Below, in pieces: positions 42,377-53,144 of a DNA stretch of 64,000 nucleotides. Each line of letters starts with the position of its first letter. Position 1 is the stretch's first letter. This DNA comes from Sphingomonas_Q fennica_A (GTDB lineage: Bacteria > Pseudomonadota > Alphaproteobacteria > Sphingomonadales > Sphingomonadaceae), in the NCBI GenBank assembly GCA_036946415.1, contig JAQIJD010000013.1, positions 1 through 64,000 on the forward strand, read 5' to 3'. A program made the position numbers and the translations under genes. A model generated the notes under the pieces. That model did no database searches, had not been told where the DNA came from, and saw only the letters and a program-made list of their open reading frames with translations.

Positions 42377-43063
42377 TCAGCCGTCCGCGCGCAGCCGGTA
42401 TCCGACGCCCAGTTCGTTCGCGATCACGCTGCCCACCGGGCCGGGCATCTCCAGCTTCTGGCGCAGGTTGCGGATGACGATGCGCAGATATTCGACGCGC
42501 GGATCCTCGTCCGCCGCCCAGCAGGCGGTGAGCAGCCGGTCGTGCGTCACCACCCGGCCGATATGCTGCGCCAGCAGACCCAACACCGCATATTCCTTGC
42601 GCGTCAGATGCACGTCGCTGCCGCCGCGGCGCACGATCCGCCGATCGACATCGATCTCGATATCGCCACGCCGCACGATCCGGACGGCCTGCCCCGACGC
42701 GCCTCGGTGACGCAACGCCACGCGCAGCCGCGCGAGCAATTCCTCCGTATCGAACGGCTTGGTGACGAAATCGTCCGCCCCCAGGTCGAGCGCCGCGACC
42801 TTCTCGTCCACCGCATCGCGCGCCGAAACGACGAGGATCACCGCATCGCCCTCGGCGCGCAGCAGCGGGATGATCGACAGGCCGTCGCGATCGGGCAGGC
42901 CGAGGTCGAGCAGGATCGCGGCGGGCCGCTCGGCCGCCGCCTGCCGCAGCGCGGTGCGCGCGTCCCCCGCCTCCACCACCATATGATCGGCGCGGGCCAG
43001 CGTGTTGCGCAGCAGCCGGCGGATCGCGGCATCGTCGTCCACCACCAGGATCGTGCCCGCCAT
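42377..43063 (-). CDS. kdpE: response regulator KdpE
   Basis: 228 residues. The receiver domain has the acidic pair in VVDDDAAIRRLL, the phospho-acceptor Asp in AILLDLGLPDRDGL and the Lys in FVTKPFDTEELLARL. The C-terminal OmpR-type winged helix includes LTRKEYAVLGLLAQHIGRVVTH and VIRNLRQKLE. It activates kdp transcription in response to KdpD at low potassium or high osmolarity. It is the last gene of the kdp group, one base after kdpD. Confidence 0.95.
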   Translation of the reverse strand: MAGTILVVDDDAAIRRLLRNTLARADHMVVEAGDARTALRQAAAERPAAILLDLGLPDRDGLSIIPLLRAEGDAVILVVSARDAVDEKVAALDLGADDFVTKPFDTEELLARLRVALRHRGASGQAVRIVRRGDIEIDVDRRIVRRGGSDVHLTRKEYAVLGLLAQHIGRVVTHDRLLTACWAADEDPRVEYLRIVIRNLRQKLEMPGPVGSVIANELGVGYRLRADG

Positions 43064-43064
43064 G

Positions 43065-45749
43065 TCAGGCGATGTCCGCCGCCGGCGTGCGGACGATCAG
43101 GTGCGCGGGGAAGACGAGCGCGAAGGCGGCGCCCGCCCCGTCGGGCCGGTTGGCGGCCTCTACCGTCAGCCCCATCGCCTCGCCGAAGGCCTTGACGATG
43201 GCGAGGCCGAGGCCCGTGCCGCCGATCGCACGGTCCGATCCTTCCAGCCGGCGGAACGTCTCGAACACCGCGCCCTCCTGCCCCGCCGGCAGGCCGGGGC
43301 CATGATCCAGCACCGCCAGCCGCAACTGGCCGAAATGGTTGCGGCCTTCGATCACGATCTCGGTGCCCGGCGCGCCATAGCGGCCGGCATTGTCGAGCAG
43401 GTTGAGCAGGCAGTGGTGCAGCAATTGCGGATCGGCACGGACCAGCGGCAGGTCGGGCGGCACGTCCAGCCGCACGGCATGCCCTTCGAGCGCGCGGCGC
43501 GCATCGTGCGCGGCGCCGGTCACCGCGTCGCTCAGGTCGGTCGCCTCGATGTTCAGCTTCAGCGCCCCCGCCTCGACCCGCGCCATGTCCAGCAGATTGG
43601 CGACGAAGCGGGCGAGCCGCTGCGCCTCGCTCTCGATCGTGCCGATCAGTTCGGGCGTGGCGCCGTGGCGGAGCTGTGCCGCCGCCGCGATCACCGCCGT
43701 CAGCGGCGTTCGCAAGTCGTGGCTGACGGAGGACAGGAGGGCGGCGCGCAGCCGGTCGCGCGTCCGCACCGCATCGACATCGCGCATTTCGGCCTCGAGC
43801 CGCAGCCGTTCCAGCACCAGGGCGGCCTGGTCGATCAGGCTGCCGAGCAGCGGCCGCTGGTCCGCGCGCACCGGATTGCCCGCCTTATCGCTGGCGACGC
43901 CCAGCACGCCCAACACCCGCTCGCCCGCCTTCATCGGCTGGAACAGCCAGTCGGATGCGGCCAGCGTGCCCGATCCGCGTCCGGCGGCGCTGCCGGTGTC
44001 GAAGGCCCAGCCCGCCGCGGCATTGTCCATCGTGTCGAGACGGTAGGCGGGGTCGCTCGCCGCCAGTATCTGGAGGTCCGGGCCGTCGCCCCGGCCGAGC
44101 AGCACGACCTGCACGTCGAGCAGCCGGCGGACATCGTCGCAGATCATCTGCGCTGCGACATCGCGATCGTTCACCCCCGCGATCTGCCGCAGGAAGCCGG
44201 CCAGCGTCGCGTTCGTCCGCGCGCTCGCCGCGGCCAGGTCCGCCTGCGCGCGCACCCGCGCGGTCAGCTGGCTGGTGGCGACGGCGATGCCCAGCAGGAC
44301 CACGATCGAGACGAGATTCTCCGGATTGCTGACGGTCAGCGTCCCCGTCGGCGGCAGGAAGAAGAAATTATAGGCGAGGCTGGACGCGATCCCCGCATAG
44401 AGGCCGGTGCGCAGGCCGAACAGGCTGGCCGCCGCCATCACGGGCAGCAGGTAGAGCAACGCCACGTTGCCGAGATCGAGGATCCGGAACAGCGCGCCGG
44501 CAAGCCCGGTCACGCCCGCCACCAGCGCGGTCGTGATCGCATAGCCCGTGCGCGTGCCCCATTGCGGCGGCCGCCGCCGCGGCCGCTGCCGCGCCTCCGG
44601 CGCGGTCGGCATCGGCAGGACGTGGACGGTCACGTCGGGCGTGTCGCGCACCAGCCGGTCGACCACCGATCCGTGCCGCAGCTCGAACCAGCGCGAGCGG
44701 TTGGACTTGCCCAGCACCAGCTGCGTCGCGCGCAGATCGACGAGGACGGACTGGATGCCCGCCACCACGGTCGCGGCCGGCACCGTCGCCACCGCCCCGC
44801 CCAGCTGCGTCGCCAGCGTCATCGCCGCCGCGATGCGGGCATGTTGCGCATCGGTGAACTGGGCGGCACGCGGCGTCTCCACGAACACCGCCGTCCACGG
44901 GCCGCGCAGCCCGTCCGCCACCCGTTTGGCGGCGCGGACCAGCGTGTCGCAGCCCGGCAGTTCGCTGATCGCCACGACGATCCGGTCGCCGCCCGCCCAG
45001 GTGCCGCCCAGGCCGAGGGCGCGCACATCCTCCAGCATCCGCGCGTCCACCGCCTGCGCCGCGCGGCGCAGCGCCAGCTCGCGCAAGGCCGACAGGTTCG
45101 ACCGGGAGAAGAAATGGCCGAGCGCGCGCGTCGCCTCGGCCGGCAGATAGACCTTGCCCGCCTTCAGCCGCTCGATCAGTTCGTCGGGCGGGATGTCGAC
45201 GACCTCGATCTCGGCCGCCTCGAGGATGCTGTCGGGCACCGTCTCGCGCACGCGCACGCGCGTGAAGCTGGCGACGACGTCGTTGAGGCTTTCGACATGC
45301 TGGATGTTGACGGTCGAATAGACGTCGATGCCCGCCGCGAGCAGTTCCTCGACATCCTGATGGCGTTTGGGGTGGCGGCTGCCCGGCGCGTTGCTGTGCG
45401 CCAGTTCGTCGACGAGGACGAGGCGGGGGCGGCGGGCGAGGATCGCGTCCAGGTCCATCTCGCAGAGCGTGCGGCCCTCGTAGGCCATGTCGCGGCGGGC
45501 GACGATCTCGTGCCCGCGGAGCAGCGCCTCCGTCTCGGCGCGGCCGTGCGTCTCGACCACGCCGATCACGACATCCACGCCGTCGCGTCGCCGCGCGGCA
45601 CCTTCCGACAGCATCTCGTAGGTCTTGCCGACACCGGGGGCCGCGCCCAGGAAGATCTTCAGCCGCCCCCGGCCCTCCTGCGCGGCCGCGCGCAGCAGGG
45701 CGTCGGGATCGGGGCGTCCCGCCTCCGGGCCGGGGCCGGCGACCGCCAT
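43065..45749 (-). CDS. kdpD: potassium sensor histidine kinase KdpD
   Basis: 894 residues. The N-terminal KdpD domain has Walker A GAAPGVGKTYEML (about 35-47) and LVDELAHSN; a universal-stress-like domain follows (to about 370); four DUF4118 transmembrane helices lie near 400-500; then a GAF region and the kinase core with SSVSHDLRTPLTAV (His phosphorylation site), N-box and GTGLGLAIVKAF. It senses potassium availability and phosphorylates KdpE. It shares one base with the kdpC stop. Confidence 0.96.
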   Translation of the reverse strand: MAVAGPGPEAGRPDPDALLRAAAQEGRGRLKIFLGAAPGVGKTYEMLSEGAARRRDGVDVVIGVVETHGRAETEALLRGHEIVARRDMAYEGRTLCEMDLDAILARRPRLVLVDELAHSNAPGSRHPKRHQDVEELLAAGIDVYSTVNIQHVESLNDVVASFTRVRVRETVPDSILEAAEIEVVDIPPDELIERLKAGKVYLPAEATRALGHFFSRSNLSALRELALRRAAQAVDARMLEDVRALGLGGTWAGGDRIVVAISELPGCDTLVRAAKRVADGLRGPWTAVFVETPRAAQFTDAQHARIAAAMTLATQLGGAVATVPAATVVAGIQSVLVDLRATQLVLGKSNRSRWFELRHGSVVDRLVRDTPDVTVHVLPMPTAPEARQRPRRRPPQWGTRTGYAITTALVAGVTGLAGALFRILDLGNVALLYLLPVMAAASLFGLRTGLYAGIASSLAYNFFFLPPTGTLTVSNPENLVSIVVLLGIAVATSQLTARVRAQADLAAASARTNATLAGFLRQIAGVNDRDVAAQMICDDVRRLLDVQVVLLGRGDGPDLQILAASDPAYRLDTMDNAAAGWAFDTGSAAGRGSGTLAASDWLFQPMKAGERVLGVLGVASDKAGNPVRADQRPLLGSLIDQAALVLERLRLEAEMRDVDAVRTRDRLRAALLSSVSHDLRTPLTAVIAAAAQLRHGATPELIGTIESEAQRLARFVANLLDMARVEAGALKLNIEATDLSDAVTGAAHDARRALEGHAVRLDVPPDLPLVRADPQLLHHCLLNLLDNAGRYGAPGTEIVIEGRNHFGQLRLAVLDHGPGLPAGQEGAVFETFRRLEGSDRAIGGTGLGLAIVKAFGEAMGLTVEAANRPDGAGAAFALVFPAHLIVRTPAADIA

Positions 45750-46321
45750 CAGCGCAGGCGCGCGTCCAGCGTCCGGTTGAGCGCCAGCACGTTGACGTGG
45801 GGCGCACCGAAGATCGACGTGTCCGTCCCGCCCGCCACGATCGCCCGCACGCGATCGACGGCAACGCCCCGCACCCGCGCGATCCGCGGCGCCTGCGCCA
45901 GCGCCGCCGCGGGCGACAGATCGGGATCGAGGCCCGATCCGCTGGCGGTGACCAGGTCGGCCGGCAGCGCGTCCGTCACCCCCTCGCCGCGGCGCCTGGC
46001 GATCTCGGGCATCACCCGGTCGACCAGCGCCTGCGCGGCGGGACCGAGGTTCGATCCGGACGAGGCGAGCCCGTCGTAGCCCTTGCCGGCGGCCGACGGC
46101 CGGGTCTGGAAATAGCGATCGGCGGTGAACGCCTGCCCGATCACGGTCGAGCCGATCACCCGGCCCGCCGCGTCGCGGACGAGGCTGCCGTTGGCCTGTG
46201 CGGGGAACACCGCCTGGCCGATGCCGGTCATCGCCAGCGGATAGGCGATGCCGAGGAGCGCCGCGAACAGGATCGTCATCACGATCGTGGGGCGGAGCGC
46301 GGAGGTAAAGTCATTGCCCAT
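45749..46321 (-). CDS. kdpC: potassium-transporting ATPase subunit KdpC
   Basis: 190 residues. One N-terminal membrane helix (ALRPTIVMTILFAALLGIAYPLAM) and a periplasmic domain with SVIGQAFTADRYFQTRPSAAG, SSGSNLGP and the late SGLDPDLSPAAALAQAPRIA. KdpC stabilises the KdpFABC complex and affects ATP affinity of KdpB. Confidence 0.96.
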   Translation of the reverse strand: MGNDFTSALRPTIVMTILFAALLGIAYPLAMTGIGQAVFPAQANGSLVRDAAGRVIGSTVIGQAFTADRYFQTRPSAAGKGYDGLASSGSNLGPAAQALVDRVMPEIARRRGEGVTDALPADLVTASGSGLDPDLSPAAALAQAPRIARVRGVAVDRVRAIVAGGTDTSIFGAPHVNVLALNRTLDARLR

Positions 46322-46333
46322 GCCGATAATCCT

Positions 46334-48367
<2,034 letters not shown>

Positions 48368-48380
48368 ATTGGCCCCCGTG

Positions 48381-50084
48381 TCAGGAAAGCTGGCCGCGGA
48401 TCATGCCGAGATGATCCGCGATGGGGCCGAGCGCGAGGCCCGGCAGGAAGGTGAGGCCGCCCAGGATCAGGATGATCCCGACGAGCAGGCCGACCCAGAG
48501 GCCCCCGGTCGTCGGGAAGGAGCCGGCGCTCTCCGGCGTATGGCGCTTGGCCGCCAGGCTGCCGGCGATCGCCAGCATCGGCACGATCACGAAGAAGCGG
48601 CCGAACCACATCGCCACGCCCAGCAGCCCGTTGTAATAGGGCGTGTTGGCCGTCAGCCCCGCGAACGCCGATCCGTTGTTCCCCACCGCGCTGGTGAAGG
48701 CGTAGAGGATTTCGCTGAACCCGTGCGGCCCCTTGTTGAGCGGCCCCGCCAGCCCCTGTTGCAGCACCGACGACAGCGAAGTCAGCCCCAGGATCGCGAG
48801 CGGCAGCACCGCGATCGCCAGCACCGCCAGCTTCACCTCGCGGGCCTCGATCTTCTTGCCGACATATTCGGGGGTGCGACCCACCATCAGCCCGGCGACG
48901 AACACCGCGAGGATCGCGAACAGCAGGAAGCCGTAGATGCCCGCGCCGACGCCGCCGATCACGACTTCGCCAAGCTGCATGTTGAACAGCGGGATCATCC
49001 CGCCCAGCGGCGTGAAGCTGTCGAGCATCGCGTTCACCGCGCCGCACGAGGCGGCGGTGGTGACGACCGCGAACAGGGCCGACGCGGCGATGCCGAAGCG
49101 CACCTCCTTGCCCTCCATATTGCCGCCGGCGACGCCCAGCCGGTGCAGCACCGGATTGCCTGCGGCCTCCTGCGCATAGGTGACGGCGACGCCAGCGAGG
49201 AACAGGATCACCATCGCCGCCAGGATCGCCCAGCCCTGCCGCGGATTGCCGACCGCCTTGCCGAACGTCCATGTCAGCCCGAAACCGATCACGAAGATCG
49301 ACAGCATCTGCACGAAGTTGGTGAGGGCAGTCGGATTCTCGAACGGGTGGGCGCTGTTGGCATTGAAGAAGCCGCCGCCGTTGGTGCCCAGCATCTTGAT
49401 CGCGTCCTGGCTGGCCACCGGCCCGAGCAGGATCGACTGGCGCCCCCCCTCCAGCGTCGAGATGTCGACCACGCCCGCCAGCGTCTGCGGCACGCCGCTC
49501 GCGATCAGGAAGACGGTATAGACGATGCACGCCGGCAGCAGCAGGTAGAGCGTGACGCGCGTCATATCGGCCCAGAAATTGCCGATCGTCGCCGCGCTGC
49601 GCCGCGCGAAGCCGCGGAACAGCGCGAAGGCGAGCGCGATGCCCGTCGCCGCGGAGAGGAAATTGTGGATCGTCAGCCCCAGCATCTGGGCGAGGTTCGA
49701 CATCGTCGACTCGCCGCCGTAGCTCTGCCAGTTGGTGTTGGTGGTGAAGCTGATCGCGGTGTTGAAGGCGAGATCGGGCGACAGCCCGGCCAGCCCCTGC
49801 GGATTGCCCGGCAGCACGCCTTGCAGCCGCAGCACCGCATAGGTCAGCAGCAGCAGCGCGACGTTGAACAGCAGCATGTGCACCGCGTAGCGGCGCCAGC
49901 CCTGTTCAACGCCCGGATCGATTCCGGCAAGCGCATAGAAACCGCGCTCGACGGGGCCGAGCACGACATGGAGCGGCGTCCGCCGCCCCTCGTAGAGCGC
50001 GTGGAGCCACAGGCCCACGGGCTTGGTGAGCGCCAGCAGGATGCCGACGAACGAGAGGATCAGGAACCAGCCCTGCACGGTCAT
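48381..50084 (-). CDS. kdpA: potassium-transporting ATPase subunit KdpA
   Basis: 567 residues with about ten transmembrane helices and four pore-loop repeats; the selectivity-like segments include TNTNWQSYGGESTMS, LGTNGGGFFNANSAHPFENPT and SAVGNNGSAFAGL. It is the potassium channel part of the Kdp pump and belongs to the SKT superfamily. Confidence 0.97.
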   Translation of the reverse strand: MTVQGWFLILSFVGILLALTKPVGLWLHALYEGRRTPLHVVLGPVERGFYALAGIDPGVEQGWRRYAVHMLLFNVALLLLTYAVLRLQGVLPGNPQGLAGLSPDLAFNTAISFTTNTNWQSYGGESTMSNLAQMLGLTIHNFLSAATGIALAFALFRGFARRSAATIGNFWADMTRVTLYLLLPACIVYTVFLIASGVPQTLAGVVDISTLEGGRQSILLGPVASQDAIKMLGTNGGGFFNANSAHPFENPTALTNFVQMLSIFVIGFGLTWTFGKAVGNPRQGWAILAAMVILFLAGVAVTYAQEAAGNPVLHRLGVAGGNMEGKEVRFGIAASALFAVVTTAASCGAVNAMLDSFTPLGGMIPLFNMQLGEVVIGGVGAGIYGFLLFAILAVFVAGLMVGRTPEYVGKKIEAREVKLAVLAIAVLPLAILGLTSLSSVLQQGLAGPLNKGPHGFSEILYAFTSAVGNNGSAFAGLTANTPYYNGLLGVAMWFGRFFVIVPMLAIAGSLAAKRHTPESAGSFPTTGGLWVGLLVGIILILGGLTFLPGLALGPIADHLGMIRGQLS

Positions 50085-50096
50085 GGGTCGCCCCCT

Positions 50097-50186
50097 TCAG
50101 AAGCGTTCGGGGCGGATCAGCACGCCCACGAGATAGACGAGCAGGCCGAGCGCGGTCGGCGCGGCCAGCCAGAGATCGAGCGTCAT
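50097..50186 (-). CDS. kdpF: KdpF small subunit
   Basis: 29 residues, MTLDLWLAAPTALGLLVYLV then GVLIRPERF. A single hydrophobic helix ending in the conserved IRPERF, the KdpF signature. It is a lipid-like stabiliser in the KdpFABC complex. It is 12 bp ahead of kdpA and is so short that annotation often misses it. Confidence 0.9.
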   Translation of the reverse strand: MTLDLWLAAPTALGLLVYLVGVLIRPERF

Positions 50187-50199
50187 CGCTTTTTCTCCC

Positions 50200-50286
50200 T
50201 CACGCGTCGCACAGGCGGGCATAAGCGAGCGTCAACGCGGACAGGCCGGCGACGATCGCGATCCAGACGAGATCCTGCATCTTCAT
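50200..50286 (-). CDS. 28-residue single-helix microprotein of the kdp operon
   Basis: The frame gives MKMQDLVWIAIVAGLSALTL and then AYARLCDA. It is one transmembrane helix with a short Arg/Cys-containing tail, located between the TorF-like porin and kdpF with gaps of 11 and 13 bp. Similar micro-frames ahead of kdpF, with an RxCD ending, are known from some other proteobacteria, and their role is unclear. It could be an extra accessory of the Kdp pump. The start could be at the second Met. Confidence 0.6.
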   Translation of the reverse strand: MKMQDLVWIAIVAGLSALTLAYARLCDA

Positions 50287-50297
50287 CCTTTCGATGG

Positions 50298-51149
50298 TCA
50301 GAAGGCGGCGGTCAGCGCGACCACGATCGTGCGGCCGGCGATGGTGCCGGTGCCGTCCTGGCCCTTGCTGAAGCTGGGGCGGAGGTAATCGGCCGCGCGG
50401 CCGGAGATGTCGGTATCGACGTAGCTGACGTTCAGCGTCAGCGGCGCGAACGTCACGTCCGCGCCCAGCGACCAGTCCCAATAGTCCCCGGTCGGCGAGA
50501 CCGCGGTGGCGTTGGGGCCGAGGCCGTTCTGCCCCCAACTGTGGCCGACATGCGCCTTGGCGGTGATCGGCGTTTCCGGCACCGCCATCGCGCCGTCGCC
50601 CCACAGGTAGAGATTGTCGTCCCTGGCGCCGGGACGGGTATAAACGCCGCGCGCCGCGTCCGCGCCCGTCCCATACCATTTGCCAATCGCCTGCTGCTTC
50701 GGCGCATAGGCCGCGCCGGCGGTCAGCGTGGCGGGGCCGGCGGTGCCGGTCAGCTTTACGTAGGGCTCGGCGAAGTCGGTCTCGTCCGCGCCGCCCGGAT
50801 ACAGATACCAGGTCAGCCCGACATCGAGCGTCGCGCCGCGGGCGAGCGCGACCTTGTAGCCGCCGATCAGGTCCAGCTCCATATTGGCGCCGCCGAACGT
50901 GCCCCAGCCGGACAGGCTGGATGCCCAGGTGCCCGCGTAAAGACCGCTCGCGTGGGCGACGGTGATGCCGCCCTGCACCGCCATCTTCGTGTCGGACTGC
51001 GACACGCCGCGGAACCGATAGTCGGAGGCGATCGCCGCCGATCCGCTGACGGTGACGGGCGGCGTGGCGTCGGCCGGCGTCGATTGGGCCCCGGCGGCCA
51101 CGGGCAGCGCCAGGAACGCGCCCGCCGCGACTGCGTGATGAAACCTCAT
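50298..51149 (-). CDS. TorF family putative porin
   Basis: 283 residues. Signal peptide (FHHAVAAGAFLALPVAAGAQS), then a barrel that opens VSGSAAIASDYRFRGVSQSDTKMAVQGGI, the TorF signature (often annotated as Gcw_chp), and ends in a terminal Phe (VVALTAAF). It forms an outer-membrane channel. It is the first gene ahead of the microprotein and kdpFABCDE, all closely spaced, so it is probably controlled with them and may admit potassium or water-soluble ions. GAGGGG precedes the ATG at 51149. Confidence 0.85.
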   Translation of the reverse strand: MRFHHAVAAGAFLALPVAAGAQSTPADATPPVTVSGSAAIASDYRFRGVSQSDTKMAVQGGITVAHASGLYAGTWASSLSGWGTFGGANMELDLIGGYKVALARGATLDVGLTWYLYPGGADETDFAEPYVKLTGTAGPATLTAGAAYAPKQQAIGKWYGTGADAARGVYTRPGARDDNLYLWGDGAMAVPETPITAKAHVGHSWGQNGLGPNATAVSPTGDYWDWSLGADVTFAPLTLNVSYVDTDISGRAADYLRPSFSKGQDGTGTIAGRTIVVALTAAF

Positions 51150-51190
51150 GCGTGGACCCCTCATGGGGCGATCGTCCCGTGACGACGCCT

Positions 51191-51253
51191 TCAGGGATGC
51201 GCGATTAGGCCCATATCGCGTAGCAATTCGAGATCGATTCCCGGCAATCGCAT
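51191..51253 (-). CDS. possible 20-codon leader peptide ahead of the torF-kdp unit
   Basis: From ATG 51253 to a TGA at 51191 the frame encodes a short peptide ending LELLRDMGLIAHP. It lies 41 bp before the porin start. There is no good ribosome-binding site, so translation is doubtful. It is listed because the upstream region of the kdp unit has no other recognisable element. Confidence 0.2.
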   Translation of the reverse strand: MRLPGIDLELLRDMGLIAHP

Positions 51254-51294
51254 AGTGCTGACATAGGGTCGGCGCTTTTTGCGGCGACGCGCGG

Positions 51295-51834
51295 TCAGCG
51301 CCCCCGTTCCGCCATCAGGCCGTTCAGGAAGCCGCGGAACTCCGCCATCGGCCTGAGGCGGGTGATCGGCGTGGCGAACACCTTGAACGGCGTCTCGCGC
51401 CCCTGCCCCATCGGCAGCGCGCGCGGCGGCCGGCTGACCGCCTCGGCATGCGTGGCGAAACCGCAGATGATGATCGGCAGGCCCGCCGTGATGATCTTGT
51501 TCGCCCGGTCCGGAATGTCCACGATCAGCTGGACGTAGACGGGCTTGAACTTCGCCCCGTAATCCTCGCGGATCACGAGGTTCAGGCGTTCGCTGTAGGG
51601 ATAGACCGAGGTCTTCACCTCGACGAGGCCCATTAGGTCGGCGCGGCCCTTGTTGCTGCCCACCTCATGGTTGCGCCAGTCGCCCGTCAGCCATTCGGCG
51701 AAAACCAGTTCGCCCACAATGCCGCCCAGCGTATCGACCGCGCTCACCTTCGTGCGGGCGATACCGTTGTGCGGCACCAGCCGCTCGGCGGCGGCGAGGT
51801 GATCGGCGGTGATCTTGACGACGATCCGTTCCAT
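51295..51834 (-). CDS. putative PD-(D/E)xK nuclease partner of the adjacent methyltransferase
   Basis: 179 residues, not matched to a named family. Residues 38-47 (GIVGELVFAE) are a helix with Glu that often precedes the core of this fold. Asp66, Glu72 and Lys74 in GRADLMGLVEVKTS form a plausible D-x5-ExK site, followed by strands NLVIREDYG and FKPVYVQLIVDIPD. Together with the methyltransferase 17 bp upstream it could be the cutting half of a restriction-modification pair. Alternatives are a nuclease-fold helper without cutting activity. The ATG at 51834 is preceded by CGGGGACCG only, a weak site. Confidence 0.6.
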   Translation of the reverse strand: MERIVVKITADHLAAAERLVPHNGIARTKVSAVDTLGGIVGELVFAEWLTGDWRNHEVGSNKGRADLMGLVEVKTSVYPYSERLNLVIREDYGAKFKPVYVQLIVDIPDRANKIITAGLPIIICGFATHAEAVSRPPRALPMGQGRETPFKVFATPITRLRPMAEFRGFLNGLMAERGR

Positions 51835-51851
51835 GCGGTCCCCGCTTGTGC

Positions 51852-53078
51852 CTAACACCGCCGCAGCAATACGATCCGGTTGGTGTTGGTGCCACCGCTG
51901 TTGTTGCCGACGCCCCAGCAATTGGCGGTCTTGGTGAAGCTCTGGTCGTTCACCATCACCCCGATCCGCTCGAACGGCAGGTCGGCCGCCGCCGCCCATA
52001 CCAGACGCTCCAGCAGCACCGTGCCGCGCCGCACCTCCCCCACCTCGAAGGCGATATGCCCGCCGGGCCGGAGGATGCGCGCCTGTTCGGCGAGCACGCC
52101 GCGCACCATCCCGGCCCAGGCGGCTTCGGTGCGGTGCATCGCGATCGGCACCGTGCCCACGTCGATGCCGGCGAACCAGCAGCGCAGCCAATTGTCCGCG
52201 GCATAATGGACGATGTCGAGGAACGGCGGCGAGGTGACGACGAGATCGACCGACGCGTCGGCGATCGCGGGCGTCGCCGCCGCCTCCCCGGTCAGCATCG
52301 TGGCCGGCGGATGATCGGGCGGCGGCCCGTCGGCCAGCAGCGTCCGCGTCTTCTTGAGGATCACCGCCGCCACGTCGCGCTCGGGCGGCGACAGGCCGAG
52401 CTTCGCGTTGATCCGCAGTTGCGCCTTCAGCGACACCGCCTGGTTGGGCGGCATCGAGCGTCCCGAGAAGAAGCCCGGCGAATGGCCGCTCAGCCGGTTG
52501 ATCGCGACCATGCGGATCCAGTCGTCGACCGGATCGGGATCGGCCCGGTCGAGCGGGGCGTGCGCCGCCAGCCACGCCTTCAGCGCCATCAGCCGGCGGA
52601 GCGTTGCGGGATGGTAGAAGGCCAGCAGCTCCGCCGGCCCGTCCGCCCCCGCCTCCAGCGGTATCTCCGCCAGCCGCGCCGCAACCGCCGCGACCGTCGG
52701 CGGCACCAGCCGCGGCCGCGTCAGCAGCGCGGAGAGCGGGTTGATGTCGTTGCCCATCGGCCGCCGGCCCATCAGCGCCGCCTCGACCGGCGTCGTGCCG
52801 CGCCCCATGAACGGATCGTGGACGGTATCGCCGGGATCGGTCAGCCGCGCGATGAAGAAGGCGGGCAATTGCGCCTTGAAGCAGGCCCGGTAGCTGATCT
52901 CGTGGATCGAATGCGCCTGCCGCTGCCGCGCCGTCCAGAAGGCGTTGACCAGATAGGGTATGCCGTCGGCCACGAATTCCCGGGTCCGCTGCCCCTCCCC
53001 CGCAAAGGCCCGCACATCGGATAGGATGTCGCGGGCGGCGGGCGGCGGCGGGGTTCGGCGGGCGGTCGCTGGGGGCAT
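51852..53078 (-). CDS. site-specific DNA methyltransferase (amino-group type)
   Basis: 408 residues. The AdoMet-binding motif HDPFMGRGTTPVEA is at 87-100 and the catalytic motif VVTSPPFLD at 280-288, with about 190 residues between them that could include target recognition. The order (binding motif, long insert, catalytic motif) fits the alpha arrangement. TSPPF is usual for N4-cytosine or N6-adenine enzymes. The C-terminal VNDQSFTKTANCWGVGNNSGGTNTNRIVLLR is a conserved end of this family. It may protect against the neighbouring nuclease-like protein. Start ATG 53078. Confidence 0.85.
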   Translation of the reverse strand: MPPATARRTPPPPAARDILSDVRAFAGEGQRTREFVADGIPYLVNAFWTARQRQAHSIHEISYRACFKAQLPAFFIARLTDPGDTVHDPFMGRGTTPVEAALMGRRPMGNDINPLSALLTRPRLVPPTVAAVAARLAEIPLEAGADGPAELLAFYHPATLRRLMALKAWLAAHAPLDRADPDPVDDWIRMVAINRLSGHSPGFFSGRSMPPNQAVSLKAQLRINAKLGLSPPERDVAAVILKKTRTLLADGPPPDHPPATMLTGEAAATPAIADASVDLVVTSPPFLDIVHYAADNWLRCWFAGIDVGTVPIAMHRTEAAWAGMVRGVLAEQARILRPGGHIAFEVGEVRRGTVLLERLVWAAAADLPFERIGVMVNDQSFTKTANCWGVGNNSGGTNTNRIVLLRRC

Positions 53079-53144
53079 TCCGGGCTTTCTTCGGGCAGGG
53101 CGCCGCCCGCCTACCACGCGCCCGGGGGTCCGTACAAGGGGCGG

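Noticed and set aside
43002..46079. Open frame of over 1000 codons antisense to kdpD and kdpC
   Set aside because: Same shadow effect from GC-rich third positions; rich in Arg/His/Gln, no motif, and covers two certain genes.
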